The position numbers and the translations under genes are program-made. This document shows positions 1 to 5,950 of a stretch of DNA of 6,519 bases, piece after piece. The stretch lies in assembly GCA_946629205.1 (NCBI GenBank), contig CAMOXP010000080.1, positions 1-6,519 of the forward strand, in the 5' to 3' direction. The DNA is from an uncultured Bacillota bacterium (lineage in GTDB: Bacteria; Bacillota; Clostridia; Peptostreptococcales; Anaerovoracaceae). Under the pieces are notes generated by a model. It searched no databases, had not been told where the DNA came from, and was given only the letters and a program-made list of their open reading frames with translations. Position 1 is the first letter of the stretch. Each line of letters begins with the position of its first letter.

Positions 1-8
1 AGATTCAT

Positions 9-34
9 CCCGCCGCTTAAGAAGCGGGGGTTTT
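9..34 (+). terminator. Rho-independent terminator of a gene left of the window
   Basis: The stem CCGCTT (13-18) pairs with AAGCGG (22-27) around the loop AAG. It is extended by CCC (9-11) with GGG (28-30), with G12 bulged, and is followed directly by TTTTCTCT. This is the form of an intrinsic terminator on the + strand. The gene it ends must lie left of the window, because no coding sequence is recognisable in the first bases. Confidence 0.75.
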
Positions 35-58
35 CTCTGCTGTTTTATGATAAAAGAT

Positions 59-91
59 GAGAACCGCTGGAAATCCCGGCGGTTCTCTTTT
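59..91. terminator. Bidirectional terminator, likely ends the zinc dehydrogenase transcript
   Basis: A perfect 9-bp stem, GAGAACCGC (59-67) with GCGGTTCTC (79-87), is prolonged by a T-G wobble and two G-C pairs around the loop AAATC. On the + strand it is followed by TTTTGTT; on the - strand it is followed by ATCTTTTATC. It can therefore stop the leftward transcript of the dehydrogenase, whose stop codon is about 50 bases away. It may also back up the + strand terminator at 9-34. An AT-rich inverted repeat (TTTTAT-G-ATAAAA, 43-55) lies between the two hairpins. Confidence 0.75.
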
Positions 92-139
92 GTTGACGTA
101 TATATTTCTAATAGAGGTGGTGTATAGTGTCTGTCAGAG

Positions 140-1192
140 TTAGTCCCATGGATGCAGCACGACCTTGATTGCCTCGCCGCTTCTGGTCAGCTGGATGCCA
201 TTGTTGATTTCATCCAGCGGAAGGATGTGCGTGATGAATTTCTCAGTCGGGAAAATAGGGGATATCGCCAGGTTGAATGCTGCTTTAGACTGCTCATAGG
301 AAGCACCGAACTGTCCCTTGATCCAGATGTTGTTGTAGTGGACCAGGTTGGTGTCGAGCTCTGTGAGGGATCCCTTGGGAACGCCGCCGTGGAATACGAC
401 GAGTCCGCCCTTGCGGACCATGTGGATAGCCTGAGCCTGGTTGATATTTGCAGGGGTCGCGGAGATGACTTTGTCAGCTCCCTTGCCGTTCGTAAGTTTC
501 TTGACTTCTTCGATTGGATCGGCGTCCGTGTTGTTGATGATGACGTCTACGCCGAACTGCTTTGCCATTTCCAGTCTGTTCTGGTTGATGTCGATCATGA
601 TGACCTTCTGCGCGCCGCGGAGCTTAGCGAGCTGCGCCATGAAGTCACCGATCGGGCCTGCGCCGATGATGACGATCGTGTCAGGAAATCCTACCTTCGC
701 GTTCTCCATGGTGGAGTAGACGGAAGTCAGAGGCTCTGCCAGGCTGGCAGCCTCGTAGGATACGCCTTCCGGAATCTCATAAATGTTGCCGTAGTGGATC
801 TTCTCGCCGCCTACAGCGATATACTGAGCGAATCCGCCGACACCGGCCAGCTTGGCAACGTGTTCGTTCTCACAGTTCTCACTGTGTCCGCTTACACAGG
901 CTTCACACTCCATGCAGTAGGTGCCCGGGTGCAGGAACAGTCGCTGTCCGACCTGGTACTTGGTGCATTCCGGACCAACTTCGTCCACAACACCAACGAT
1001 CTCATGACCGTAGATGAACGGATAGTCGCCTTTTCTGGAATCGGTGGTCAGGTTGCGGATATCAGAGCCGCACAGTCCGACGGACATAATCTTCAGGATC
1101 AGACCGTCCTTAGGGCAGGCTGGTTTTTCGGTTTCTTCTACACGGATATCATTTGGACCGTACATCATTGCAGCTTTCATTGTTTCGCTCAT
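140..1192 (-). CDS. Zinc-dependent medium-chain alcohol/polyol dehydrogenase
   Basis: The 350-aa protein has the normal length of the MDR superfamily (sorbitol/L-iditol dehydrogenase, threonine dehydrogenase, galactitol-1-phosphate dehydrogenase type). Catalytic zinc ligands are visible as C41 (GLCGSD), H63-E64 (YGHE) and E153 (LAEPL). The structural zinc site is complete, with C93, C96, C99 and C107. The Rossmann motif GAGPIG is at 177-182, and D201 at the end of the second strand (MID) favours NAD over NADP. The start is well supported: GGAGG lies 7-8 bases before the ATG. An ATG at codon 5 would be too far from it. The family oxidises a secondary alcohol to a ketone in the cytosol. Next to a carbohydrate kinase, an aldolase and a second dehydrogenase, the likely role is polyol (or sugar alcohol derivative) to ketose. 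The exact substrate cannot be told. It is transcribed away from the kinase gene and ends before a bidirectional terminator. Confidence 0.9.
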   Translation of the reverse strand: MSETMKAAMMYGPNDIRVEETEKPACPKDGLILKIMSVGLCGSDIRNLTTDSRKGDYPFIYGHEIVGVVDEVGPECTKYQVGQRLFLHPGTYCMECEACVSGHSENCENEHVAKLAGVGGFAQYIAVGGEKIHYGNIYEIPEGVSYEAASLAEPLTSVYSTMENAKVGFPDTIVIIGAGPIGDFMAQLAKLRGAQKVIMIDINQNRLEMAKQFGVDVIINNTDADPIEEVKKLTNGKGADKVISATPANINQAQAIHMVRKGGLVVFHGGVPKGSLTELDTNLVHYNNIWIKGQFGASYEQSKAAFNLAISPIFPTEKFITHILPLDEINNGIQLTRSGEAIKVVLHPWD

Positions 1193-1233
1193 GGTTTATT
1201 CCTCCTGTTATTCATTTATTTTCATTTTCATAA

Positions 1234-1255
1234 TTTGCATTGTTGATTTTGCATT
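1234..1255. repeat. Direct repeat TTTGCATT, two copies 14 bases apart
   Basis: TTTGCATT occurs at 1234-1241 and again at 1248-1255, separated by GTTGAT. The repeat lies in the probable 5' leader of the zinc dehydrogenase, upstream of its ribosome binding site. It could be a tandem protein-binding site or chance in an AT-rich stretch. Confidence 0.4.
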
Positions 1256-1268
1256 TCCTGCCACGAGT

Positions 1269-1298
1269 GTAATATGCGGATGAGACAGCGTGCAACAA
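1269..1298 (-). promoter_or_regulatory. Possible promoter of the zinc dehydrogenase
   Basis: Read on the - strand, TTGTTG (1293-1298) is a fair -35 element. TATTAC (1269-1274, 18-base spacer) or CATATT (1271-1276, 16-base spacer) could be the -10. Transcription would start near 1262 and leave a leader of about 70 bases. That leader is AT-rich and contains a direct repeat (1234-1255). Neither hexamer matches the consensus closely, so this is a candidate only. Confidence 0.35.
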
Positions 1299-1315
1299 TT
1301 CTTTTTCCGCTTATA

Positions 1316-1391
1316 AGAGGCATTTTGCGCAAGATAATCATGCAAAGCCGGCGCAGGACGCAGTTTCGAACGTTGCCTCTATATAGAGGAA
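1316..1391. repeat. Palindrome cluster with AGAGGCA/AGAGGAA half-sites
   Basis: CCTCTATATAGAGG (1376-1389) is a perfect 14-bp palindrome. AGAGGCA (1316-1322) is repeated inverted as TGCCTCT (1374-1380), which overlaps the palindrome, and AGAGGAA follows at 1385-1391. Two shorter palindromes, CTTATAAG (1310-1317) and TTGCGCAA (1325-1332), lie nearby. The cluster sits mid-way between the divergent dehydrogenase and kinase genes, where an operator shared by both would be expected. Regulator identity is unknown. Confidence 0.5.
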
Positions 1392-1437
1392 AATGATGCG
1401 TTGCGTGCGGGTGCCTTTATTTGATACATTTATATTG

Positions 1438-1457
1438 CGGTACGTTACGCCGTACCG
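1438..1457. promoter_or_regulatory. Inverted repeat next to the kinase promoter (possible operator)
   Basis: CGGTACG (1438-1444) and CGTACCG (1451-1457) form a perfect 7-bp inverted repeat with the 6-base spacer TTACGC. It ends six bases before a TG-extended -10 element, so it covers the -35 region of that promoter. This is a usual place for an activator or repressor site. If transcription instead starts further upstream, the same sequence would fold into an RNA hairpin in the leader. Confidence 0.5.
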
Positions 1458-1462
1458 GGAAA

Positions 1463-1471
1463 TGTTATACA
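1463..1471 (+). promoter_or_regulatory. Extended -10 element, probable kinase promoter
   Basis: TGT-TATACA matches the TGN-TATAAT extended -10 pattern well. No good -35 hexamer stands 16-18 bases upstream; that space is occupied by the 1438-1457 inverted repeat. A start near 1478 would leave a leader of about 20 bases containing the ribosome binding site. An alternative, weaker promoter is TTGCGT (1401-1406) with GATACA (1423-1428). Confidence 0.45.
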
Positions 1472-1486
1472 TAGTAATCAGGCGCA

Positions 1487-1493
1487 TGAGGTG
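1487..1493 (+). promoter_or_regulatory. Ribosome binding site fixing the kinase start at 1498
   Basis: TGAGGTG stands with a spacing of about six bases before ATG 1498-1500. The protein that starts there begins a few residues before the first strand of the FGGY fold (LLGMDCGTTNIKA), as in other family members. Confidence 0.65.
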
Positions 1494-1497
1494 TATT

Positions 1498-3051
1498 ATG
1501 AAAAAGATCGAAAATTATCTGTTGGGAATGGACTGCGGCACAACGAATATCAAGGCGGTCATTCTGGGAGAAGACGGGGTAGTGGTCTGTGAGGCCAGCC
1601 GCCCCAATCAGTTCATCAATCCGGGACCGGGCATGCAGGAGCAGGACGCCCGCAAATGGTGGTCCAATGCAGTTGAGATTTTCCGGCAGATCACAGACGA
1701 AGCAGGCACCGATATCGTGAAGCGGATCCGGGGAATCTCGATCAGTTCGCATACTGTGTCTCTCCTGCCTTTGGACGCAAATGGAGAGCCTCTTAGAAAC
1801 GCCATTACCTATCAGGACGGCAGATCCTCCGCGCAGCTGGATGAAATAGTAGAGAAACTGGGAAGAGAAAAGTATGTCGATATCGTCGGCGCGCAGCCGT
1901 CAGTGGCGTTCCTTCCGTCGAAGCTGTTGTGGTTCAAGACCCATGAGCCGGAGCTGTTTGAGAAGACGGATGCAGTTCTTCAGTGCAGTTCTTTTATAAA
2001 CTATAAACTGACCGGCGTACTGAGTTCGGATGTGGACCAGGCTTCCCGTACCCAGTGTATGGACAGAACAACACTGAAGTGGTCTCATGAATTTGGCGAT
2101 GCGATGGGGATCGATCTGGATTCCATCCTGCCTCCGCCTAGACCGGTAGATGACATCATCGGGTTCGTCTCCTCAGAAGCGGCTGAAGAGACCGGCCTTC
2201 TGGCAGGAACGCCGGTGATCGCAGGATGCTCTGACGCGATGGCGTCCATGTATGCGACGGGAATGAGCAGACTGGGAGAGGCAGGAGAAGCCTCCGGTAC
2301 CACATCGCTGGTATTTGTAGGCAGCACCGAGCCCAGCGCGCCGGATGTACCTGTCGTGACACGGCCCTGCGGCATCGAAGGAGTTCCCTGGATTTTTGAC
2401 GCGCCGATACAGGCCAGCGGCGCATCTCTGAAATGGTTCATCGACACCATGGCTGCTGAGGAGAAACTGACTGCCGAAGCAGAGGGGAAAAATATATATG
2501 AGTATCTGAATGAGCTGGCACTGGAAGCGCCTGCCGGCTGCAGAGGGCTGTTTTATTTCCCGTATCTGCTTGGGGAACGCGCGCCGATCTGGAACAATTA
2601 CGCAAAGGGGATGTTTATCGGGCTTGGAATGGACACCAGCCGAGCAGAGCTGACAAGAAGCATCTTCGAGGGAACTGCTTTTGCATTACGCCATGTCATG
2701 GAAACCATCAAGGAGTCAGGCGGCTCGGCAAGAACGCTGCGCGTCTGTGGCGGCGGAGCGAAAAGCAGAACATGGAATCAGATCAAAGCCTCCATGCTGA
2801 AGATGCCGGTATATATTCTGGCGGACGATTCAGGAGATGTTCCGGTAGGCGACTGTATGATCGTCGGCCGCAAGGTTGGAGTTTTCAGTTCCTTTGAGGA
2901 AGCATCCAACCGCGCTATCCGCGTGAAGGAGATCGTACAGCCGGTGGATGAGTGGGTCAAAGCCTACGACAAACTCTATCCTTATTATGTGAAATTTTAT
3001 CAGGATCTGGATAAAGATCTTTGTGCTCTGAAACAGACCCTGGAAGGATAG
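1498..3051 (+). CDS. FGGY-family carbohydrate kinase (xylulokinase-like, substrate unknown)
   Basis: The 517-aa protein has the normal length and layout of the FGGY kinases. The N-terminal phosphate-binding strand is LLGMDCGTTNIKA (8-20), the sugar-binding segment is YQDGR (105-109), and the catalytic-base Asp lies in GCSDA (D246). ATP-binding motifs are SGTTS (266-270) and GGGAKSRTWNQ (418-428), with the preceding helix SIFEGTAFALRHV. Such enzymes transfer phosphate from ATP to a ketose or polyol in the cytosol. The residues after the third strand read SSHTVS (83-88), where xylulokinases have a GQMHG-type motif, so D-xylulose need not be the substrate. In context it would phosphorylate the ketose made by the divergent dehydrogenase and feed the aldolase. 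The start at 1498 was chosen over in-frame ATGs at 1393/1396, which would add about 35 residues unlike any family N-terminus. The stop is three bases from the convergent regulator's stop. Confidence 0.9.
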   Translation: MKKIENYLLGMDCGTTNIKAVILGEDGVVVCEASRPNQFINPGPGMQEQDARKWWSNAVEIFRQITDEAGTDIVKRIRGISISSHTVSLLPLDANGEPLRNAITYQDGRSSAQLDEIVEKLGREKYVDIVGAQPSVAFLPSKLLWFKTHEPELFEKTDAVLQCSSFINYKLTGVLSSDVDQASRTQCMDRTTLKWSHEFGDAMGIDLDSILPPPRPVDDIIGFVSSEAAEETGLLAGTPVIAGCSDAMASMYATGMSRLGEAGEASGTTSLVFVGSTEPSAPDVPVVTRPCGIEGVPWIFDAPIQASGASLKWFIDTMAAEEKLTAEAEGKNIYEYLNELALEAPAGCRGLFYFPYLLGERAPIWNNYAKGMFIGLGMDTSRAELTRSIFEGTAFALRHVMETIKESGGSARTLRVCGGGAKSRTWNQIKASMLKMPVYILADDSGDVPVGDCMIVGRKVGVFSSFEEASNRAIRVKEIVQPVDEWVKAYDKLYPYYVKFYQDLDKDLCALKQTLEG

Positions 3052-3054
3052 GCT

Positions 3055-5031
3055 TTAGCCATCGGTGCTTACCGGTCTGCGGATCTGCAACATATGGGAG
3101 TTCCTCACGTAAGCGAGGATCTCCTCTTTTGTTTTCAGATTTTTTATGATCTCGTAATCATAGGCGTCCTCGTAAAGGAAGTTGGTAAGCTGCAGAAGCG
3201 CCGGCATATCTTCTTCGGTCAGTGCTGCCGTAACTACGATCCGCACCTTGTGCGAGTTCCAGGTCAACCGGTGTTCCAGTGTGGTGATCGAAAGCTGCGA
3301 TCTGCCGGTGGGCACAAGGGAGTAGACCAGGACAATCCCCGGGAAGACCGCATAGGTCGAGAGTTCCTCGTGATGCAGGATATCATCCTGATAAGTCTGA
3401 TCCGCCACGCCTTTATCGAGAAACTGCTGCGTCGTCCGCTTCAGCAGTTCATCCGGAGACTGGAAGTTCTCGTTCTCGTGCCACCAGGCCTGCCGCAAAA
3501 GGGAAAGCAGAGACATCTCCCTGGAATACAGCGGACGGAGCGTTTCATTCATTATATAGTTGTTGATCAGATCATGATCCTTATCATCAAAGAAAGGCGT
3601 GATGTAGAGGGTCGTTGTCCCCGGATGCGTTGTGATCTGCTTCTGTACGGTGGTCAGCACAAGGTCGACATTGGAGAAATCATAGGAATTTTTTTTATAC
3701 ACCGGAATCAGGTTCATAATATCCAGAGCATCGCCGTAGAAATACTGCGCTCTTCGCATCATGGCCCAGCTGACAGGCATATTCATGTGGCATGCGATGA
3801 CCGTGCGGATCCTGTGGCCGGGATGGTGTTTGATGTAGTAGTCCAGCCCGCCGGCAATGATAAAGGAAAGATAGATCAGTTTCACTTCATTCAGTTCGCG
3901 GCCCATGATCTTCAAAGCCAAAGGCTGGAAGAGGTAGGCGATGATCATGGAGATGCGATGGTAACGCTTGACGAGATCCGTGCTGAACTGTTCGAAAAAA
4001 GTATTCTGTTCCTGAAGGATCGACTGCACGTACTGTAGCAACGATACGTAAAAATCTTCATCACGTGAGAAGTCAATATGAAATACTTCCTTGATGCGCA
4101 GGATGTATTCTTCACAGGTCTCGATCGTCACCGGTCCGAAGAAATCAGAGTAATCCAGTATGATGAACTCATTGGGCGCCATGTATTTCAGGGATTTGAG
4201 CTGAAGATAAATGGCGTCACGTTCTTCCGGACCGATGAAGAATTCAAGTTCATGCTCCATAGCGTCCAGAATGTCATTGGTGGCCTGATAGAGGATGGGA
4301 TCGAGCTTGGGGACAGGGGCCGCATAGCTCAGGAAATGATCCGAAAGAATCCGGTAATACATGATAGCCAGAGTCAGATTCAGGGAAACGATGCAGGGGT
4401 CTTCCATGGCGATGTGGTAGCGGTCCAGCGTCAAGGAGACTGTATCAATGATGAAATCCAGTACATCGTCTTCAATGAAGTCGTCTTTATAATATGCGTT
4501 GCTTCGCGCGTGGTAATTCCAGCTTTCCCGGAGCAGTTGATTCAGCACGGCCCGGCGCTTGAGCTCATCTTCTTCAAAGGAAATAAAATCTCTTTTCCTG
4601 TTCAGCTTAATAAAAGGATAGTTCTGGGAGTATAGCTCCGTCATGCCGCGAAGGGCGTGTTCCAGCGTGGTATGACTGATGAACATCTCGTCTTCCAAGT
4701 CGTAGAGGTTCAGCGGTTCATCGGACAGGCACAGGCGAAAAGCCAGATACCGGATGCGGTTCTCTTTTGAGAAGAATGCGTTATCGATCTGGTTCAGAGA
4801 CTCGATCAGCTCAGGATCGGAAGATTGAAATATATATCCCTTGCTCTTCAACGCTGCGATGGACGCCCCGTAAGGCGCAAGCTCTTCGTTGATTTTGACC
4901 ACGTCGTTTCGAATGGTCCGGGAAGACACGCCCAGTGTTTCGGCAAGGTCAAGACCGGTTCTGGGAGAGGCGCTGTGCTGCATAGTGTGGAGCAGCTTTT
5001 TCTGTCGCAGAGTAAGATCGAGGGATTTCAT
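3055..5031 (-). CDS. PRD/EIIB-like/EIIA-like transcriptional regulator (LicR/MtlR type)
   Basis: The 658-aa protein has an N-terminal winged helix-turn-helix (about 7-70; TGLDLAETLGVSSRTIRNDV is the recognition region) and two PRD-like helical domains (about 185-290 and 300-405). An EIIB-like domain follows (about 405-465, with C414 in TVIACHMN), then an EIIA-like domain (about 530-645). This is the architecture of DNA-binding PTS-controlled activators. By eye, the expected phosphoacceptor histidines are replaced: T220 and Q277/K279 in the first PRD, Y334 and S389/I391 in the second, and Y570 in the EIIA-like domain. Only the EIIB-like cysteine is kept, and its loop lacks the usual glycines. 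It may therefore sense a metabolite rather than PTS phosphorylation. It lies between the kinase and the divergent aldolase gene, and is the likely local regulator. The start at 5031 is set by AAGGAGG six bases upstream; the in-frame ATG at 5061 has no such site. Confidence 0.85.
   Translation of the reverse strand: MKSLDLTLRQKKLLHTMQHSASPRTGLDLAETLGVSSRTIRNDVVKINEELAPYGASIAALKSKGYIFQSSDPELIESLNQIDNAFFSKENRIRYLAFRLCLSDEPLNLYDLEDEMFISHTTLEHALRGMTELYSQNYPFIKLNRKRDFISFEEDELKRRAVLNQLLRESWNYHARSNAYYKDDFIEDDVLDFIIDTVSLTLDRYHIAMEDPCIVSLNLTLAIMYYRILSDHFLSYAAPVPKLDPILYQATNDILDAMEHELEFFIGPEERDAIYLQLKSLKYMAPNEFIILDYSDFFGPVTIETCEEYILRIKEVFHIDFSRDEDFYVSLLQYVQSILQEQNTFFEQFSTDLVKRYHRISMIIAYLFQPLALKIMGRELNEVKLIYLSFIIAGGLDYYIKHHPGHRIRTVIACHMNMPVSWAMMRRAQYFYGDALDIMNLIPVYKKNSYDFSNVDLVLTTVQKQITTHPGTTTLYITPFFDDKDHDLINNYIMNETLRPLYSREMSLLSLLRQAWWHENENFQSPDELLKRTTQQFLDKGVADQTYQDDILHHEELSTYAVFPGIVLVYSLVPTGRSQLSITTLEHRLTWNSHKVRIVVTAALTEEDMPALLQLTNFLYEDAYDYEIIKNLKTKEEILAYVRNSHMLQIRRPVSTDG
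3096..3135 (+). terminator. Kinase terminator inside the regulator's coding end
   Basis: GGAG-T-TCCTC (3097-3106) pairs with GAGGA-T-CTCC (3115-3124), giving nine pairs and one T-T mismatch around the loop ACGTAAGC. It is followed by TCTTTTGTTTT. This is the pattern of an intrinsic terminator on the + strand, about 45 bases after the kinase stop codon. It lies wholly within the last codons of the oppositely oriented regulator gene, which leaves only three bases between the two stop codons. Confidence 0.6.
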
Positions 5032-5037
5032 GGAAAG

Positions 5038-5044
5038 CCTCCTT
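5038..5044 (-). promoter_or_regulatory. Ribosome binding site fixing the regulator start at 5031
   Basis: On the - strand this reads AAGGAGG, six bases before the ATG at 5031-5029. The upstream in-frame ATG at 5061 has only AT-rich sequence before it. The shorter protein (658 aa) also starts just before the helix-turn-helix domain, as expected. Confidence 0.8.
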
Positions 5045-5091
5045 ATCATCGTCAGATCCATATCAAATCAAACTTAGAAAAACCTGCCTAT

Positions 5092-5119
5092 ATTCTATCA
5101 GTTTTCGTTTCCACTACAA
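5092..5119 (-). promoter_or_regulatory. Probable promoter of the regulator gene
   Basis: On the - strand, TTGTAG (-35, 5114-5119) is followed after 16 bases by TAGAAT (-10, 5092-5097). The -10 is preceded by TGA, making it a TG-extended -10. Transcription would start near 5085, leaving a leader of about 54 bases with the AAGGAGG site. Both hexamers agree well with the vegetative consensus. Confidence 0.55.
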
Positions 5120-5138
5120 AGAGGAAAAAGTCAGTTTG

Positions 5139-5169
5139 TGGTAAAAAAATCAGTGGGTTACCATATAGT
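5139..5169 (+). promoter_or_regulatory. Possible aldolase promoter with inverted repeat TGGTAA-N13-TTACCA
   Basis: TATAGT (5164-5169) is the best -10-like element upstream of the aldolase. The matching -35 position is only AAA-rich sequence, which suggests dependence on an activator. The inverted repeat TGGTAA (5139-5144) / TTACCA (5158-5163) spans exactly this -35 region and abuts the -10. Half-sites are 19 bases apart centre to centre, close to two helix turns. Start of transcription would be near 5176, about 50 bases before the ATG. Confidence 0.35.
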
Positions 5170-5228
5170 CACGCAGAAAACACTAAATCGGCAATTACAG
5201 TTATCAGTAATAATAGGGAGGAAATATA

Positions 5229-5876
5229 ATGAAATACGAAAACATCAGAAATCAGGTTCTCGAGGCGATTCTTCAGGCAGTAGACATGGGACTGATCCAC
5301 GGAACATCCGGCAACATCGCGATGAAAGACGATAAGGATCCTGTCGTAGCTATCACACCGAGCGGAATCTCCTATGCACATATGACAGCAGACCAGATCG
5401 CGATCGTTGATCTGAAAACAGGAGAATGGCTGGATGGACCGTTCAAGCCGTCCTCAGAAGTTCCGATGCACCTGGCAGTAATGAACGCCCGCCCGGACGT
5501 GACTGCAACAGTTCACACCCACGGCATGTTTGCGACGATCGCAGCAATGGAAAAGTTCGGAGAACTGAAGGCTGTCACACCGCCGCAGGCTGAGTTCGTT
5601 CCGGTCGGTATCGTACCGTTCACAATGCCTGGTTCCAATGAAGTCGCAGAGAAGGTCGTAGACGCTTTGGGAGAAAACGGAAAAGCAGTCGTCATCAAGA
5701 ATCACGGTATGATGTGCTGTGGTAAAAATATGAAGGCAGCCATGTCTGCAGCAGTTTATCTGGAAGAGATGGCACAGACCAATTACTATGCTAAGCTGCT
5801 GGGCGTTTTCGAGCCGATGCCGGAAGAGGCAGTTGCGAAGATGCAGGCTCTGATCGCTGCAGATCAGGCAGTATAA
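5229..5876 (+). CDS. Class II (zinc-dependent) sugar-phosphate aldolase, FucA/AraD family
   Basis: The 215-aa protein matches the size of L-fuculose-phosphate aldolase (215 aa). Family motifs are GTSGN (25-29) and TPSG (43-46), both phosphate binding, and SSE (75-77, with E77 near the metal). The zinc histidines are H96 and H98 (HTHG) and H159 (NHG). The enzyme cleaves a ketose 1-phosphate to dihydroxyacetone phosphate and a short aldehyde through a zinc enediolate, normally as a tetramer in the cytosol. At the position of the FucA proton donor Tyr113 there is no tyrosine (TPPQAEF, 117-123), so its aldehyde specificity is probably not that of FucA itself. The start has GGGAGG seven bases upstream. 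It is followed 74 bases later by an iron alcohol dehydrogenase, suited to reduce the aldehyde product. A role as a 4-epimerase or dehydratase-like relative cannot be excluded by motif reading alone. Confidence 0.88.
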   Translation: MKYENIRNQVLEAILQAVDMGLIHGTSGNIAMKDDKDPVVAITPSGISYAHMTADQIAIVDLKTGEWLDGPFKPSSEVPMHLAVMNARPDVTATVHTHGMFATIAAMEKFGELKAVTPPQAEFVPVGIVPFTMPGSNEVAEKVVDALGENGKAVVIKNHGMMCCGKNMKAAMSAAVYLEEMAQTNYYAKLLGVFEPMPEEAVAKMQALIAADQAV

Positions 5877-5901
5877 TCAACCACTAAAAAACAGACTATT
5901 C

Positions 5902-5926
5902 ATGCCGCTGGCAATGCCAGCGGCAT
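5902..5926 (+). repeat. Intercistronic hairpin without T-tract
   Basis: ATGCCGCTGGC (5902-5912) and GCCAGCGGCAT (5916-5926) form a perfect 11-bp stem with the loop AAT, between the aldolase and the iron alcohol dehydrogenase. It is followed by ATCAACAATAC rather than a run of T, so it is not a standard terminator. Such hairpins often protect or delimit the upstream part of an operon mRNA, or cause partial termination. It ends 11 bases before the next gene's ribosome binding site. Confidence 0.75.
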
Positions 5927-5950
5927 ATCAACAATACGGAGGCAATCATT

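Noticed and set aside
1211..1235. Possible 7-codon leader peptide (MKMKINE) on the - strand before the dehydrogenase
   Set aside because: It has no ribosome binding site, no regulatory codon run and no attenuator hairpin; likely chance in an AT-rich leader.
152..1246. 364-aa open frame on the + strand opposite the zinc dehydrogenase
   Set aside because: It is the antisense shadow of a clear MDR gene with complete zinc and NAD motifs. The + strand product shows no recognisable domain and no good ribosome binding site.
1393..1497. N-terminal extension of the kinase to 552 aa
   Set aside because: FGGY kinases start a few residues before the first strand. A good ribosome binding site fixes 1498, and the likely promoter lies inside the extension.
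2976..3051. CTATCCTT / AAGGATAG inverted repeat as terminator of the regulator gene
   Set aside because: The loop is 60 bases and inside the kinase coding sequence, and no T-run follows on the - strand; likely chance.
3094..4635. Long + strand open frames (314 and 185 aa) opposite the regulator
   Set aside because: They lie antisense to a protein with clear helix-turn-helix and PTS-like domains. Their products have shadow-type composition and no family resemblance.
5097..5208. Four scattered TCAGT words in the regulator-aldolase intergenic region
   Set aside because: Spacing is irregular (33, 19 and 54 bases) and the word is short, so chance explains it.
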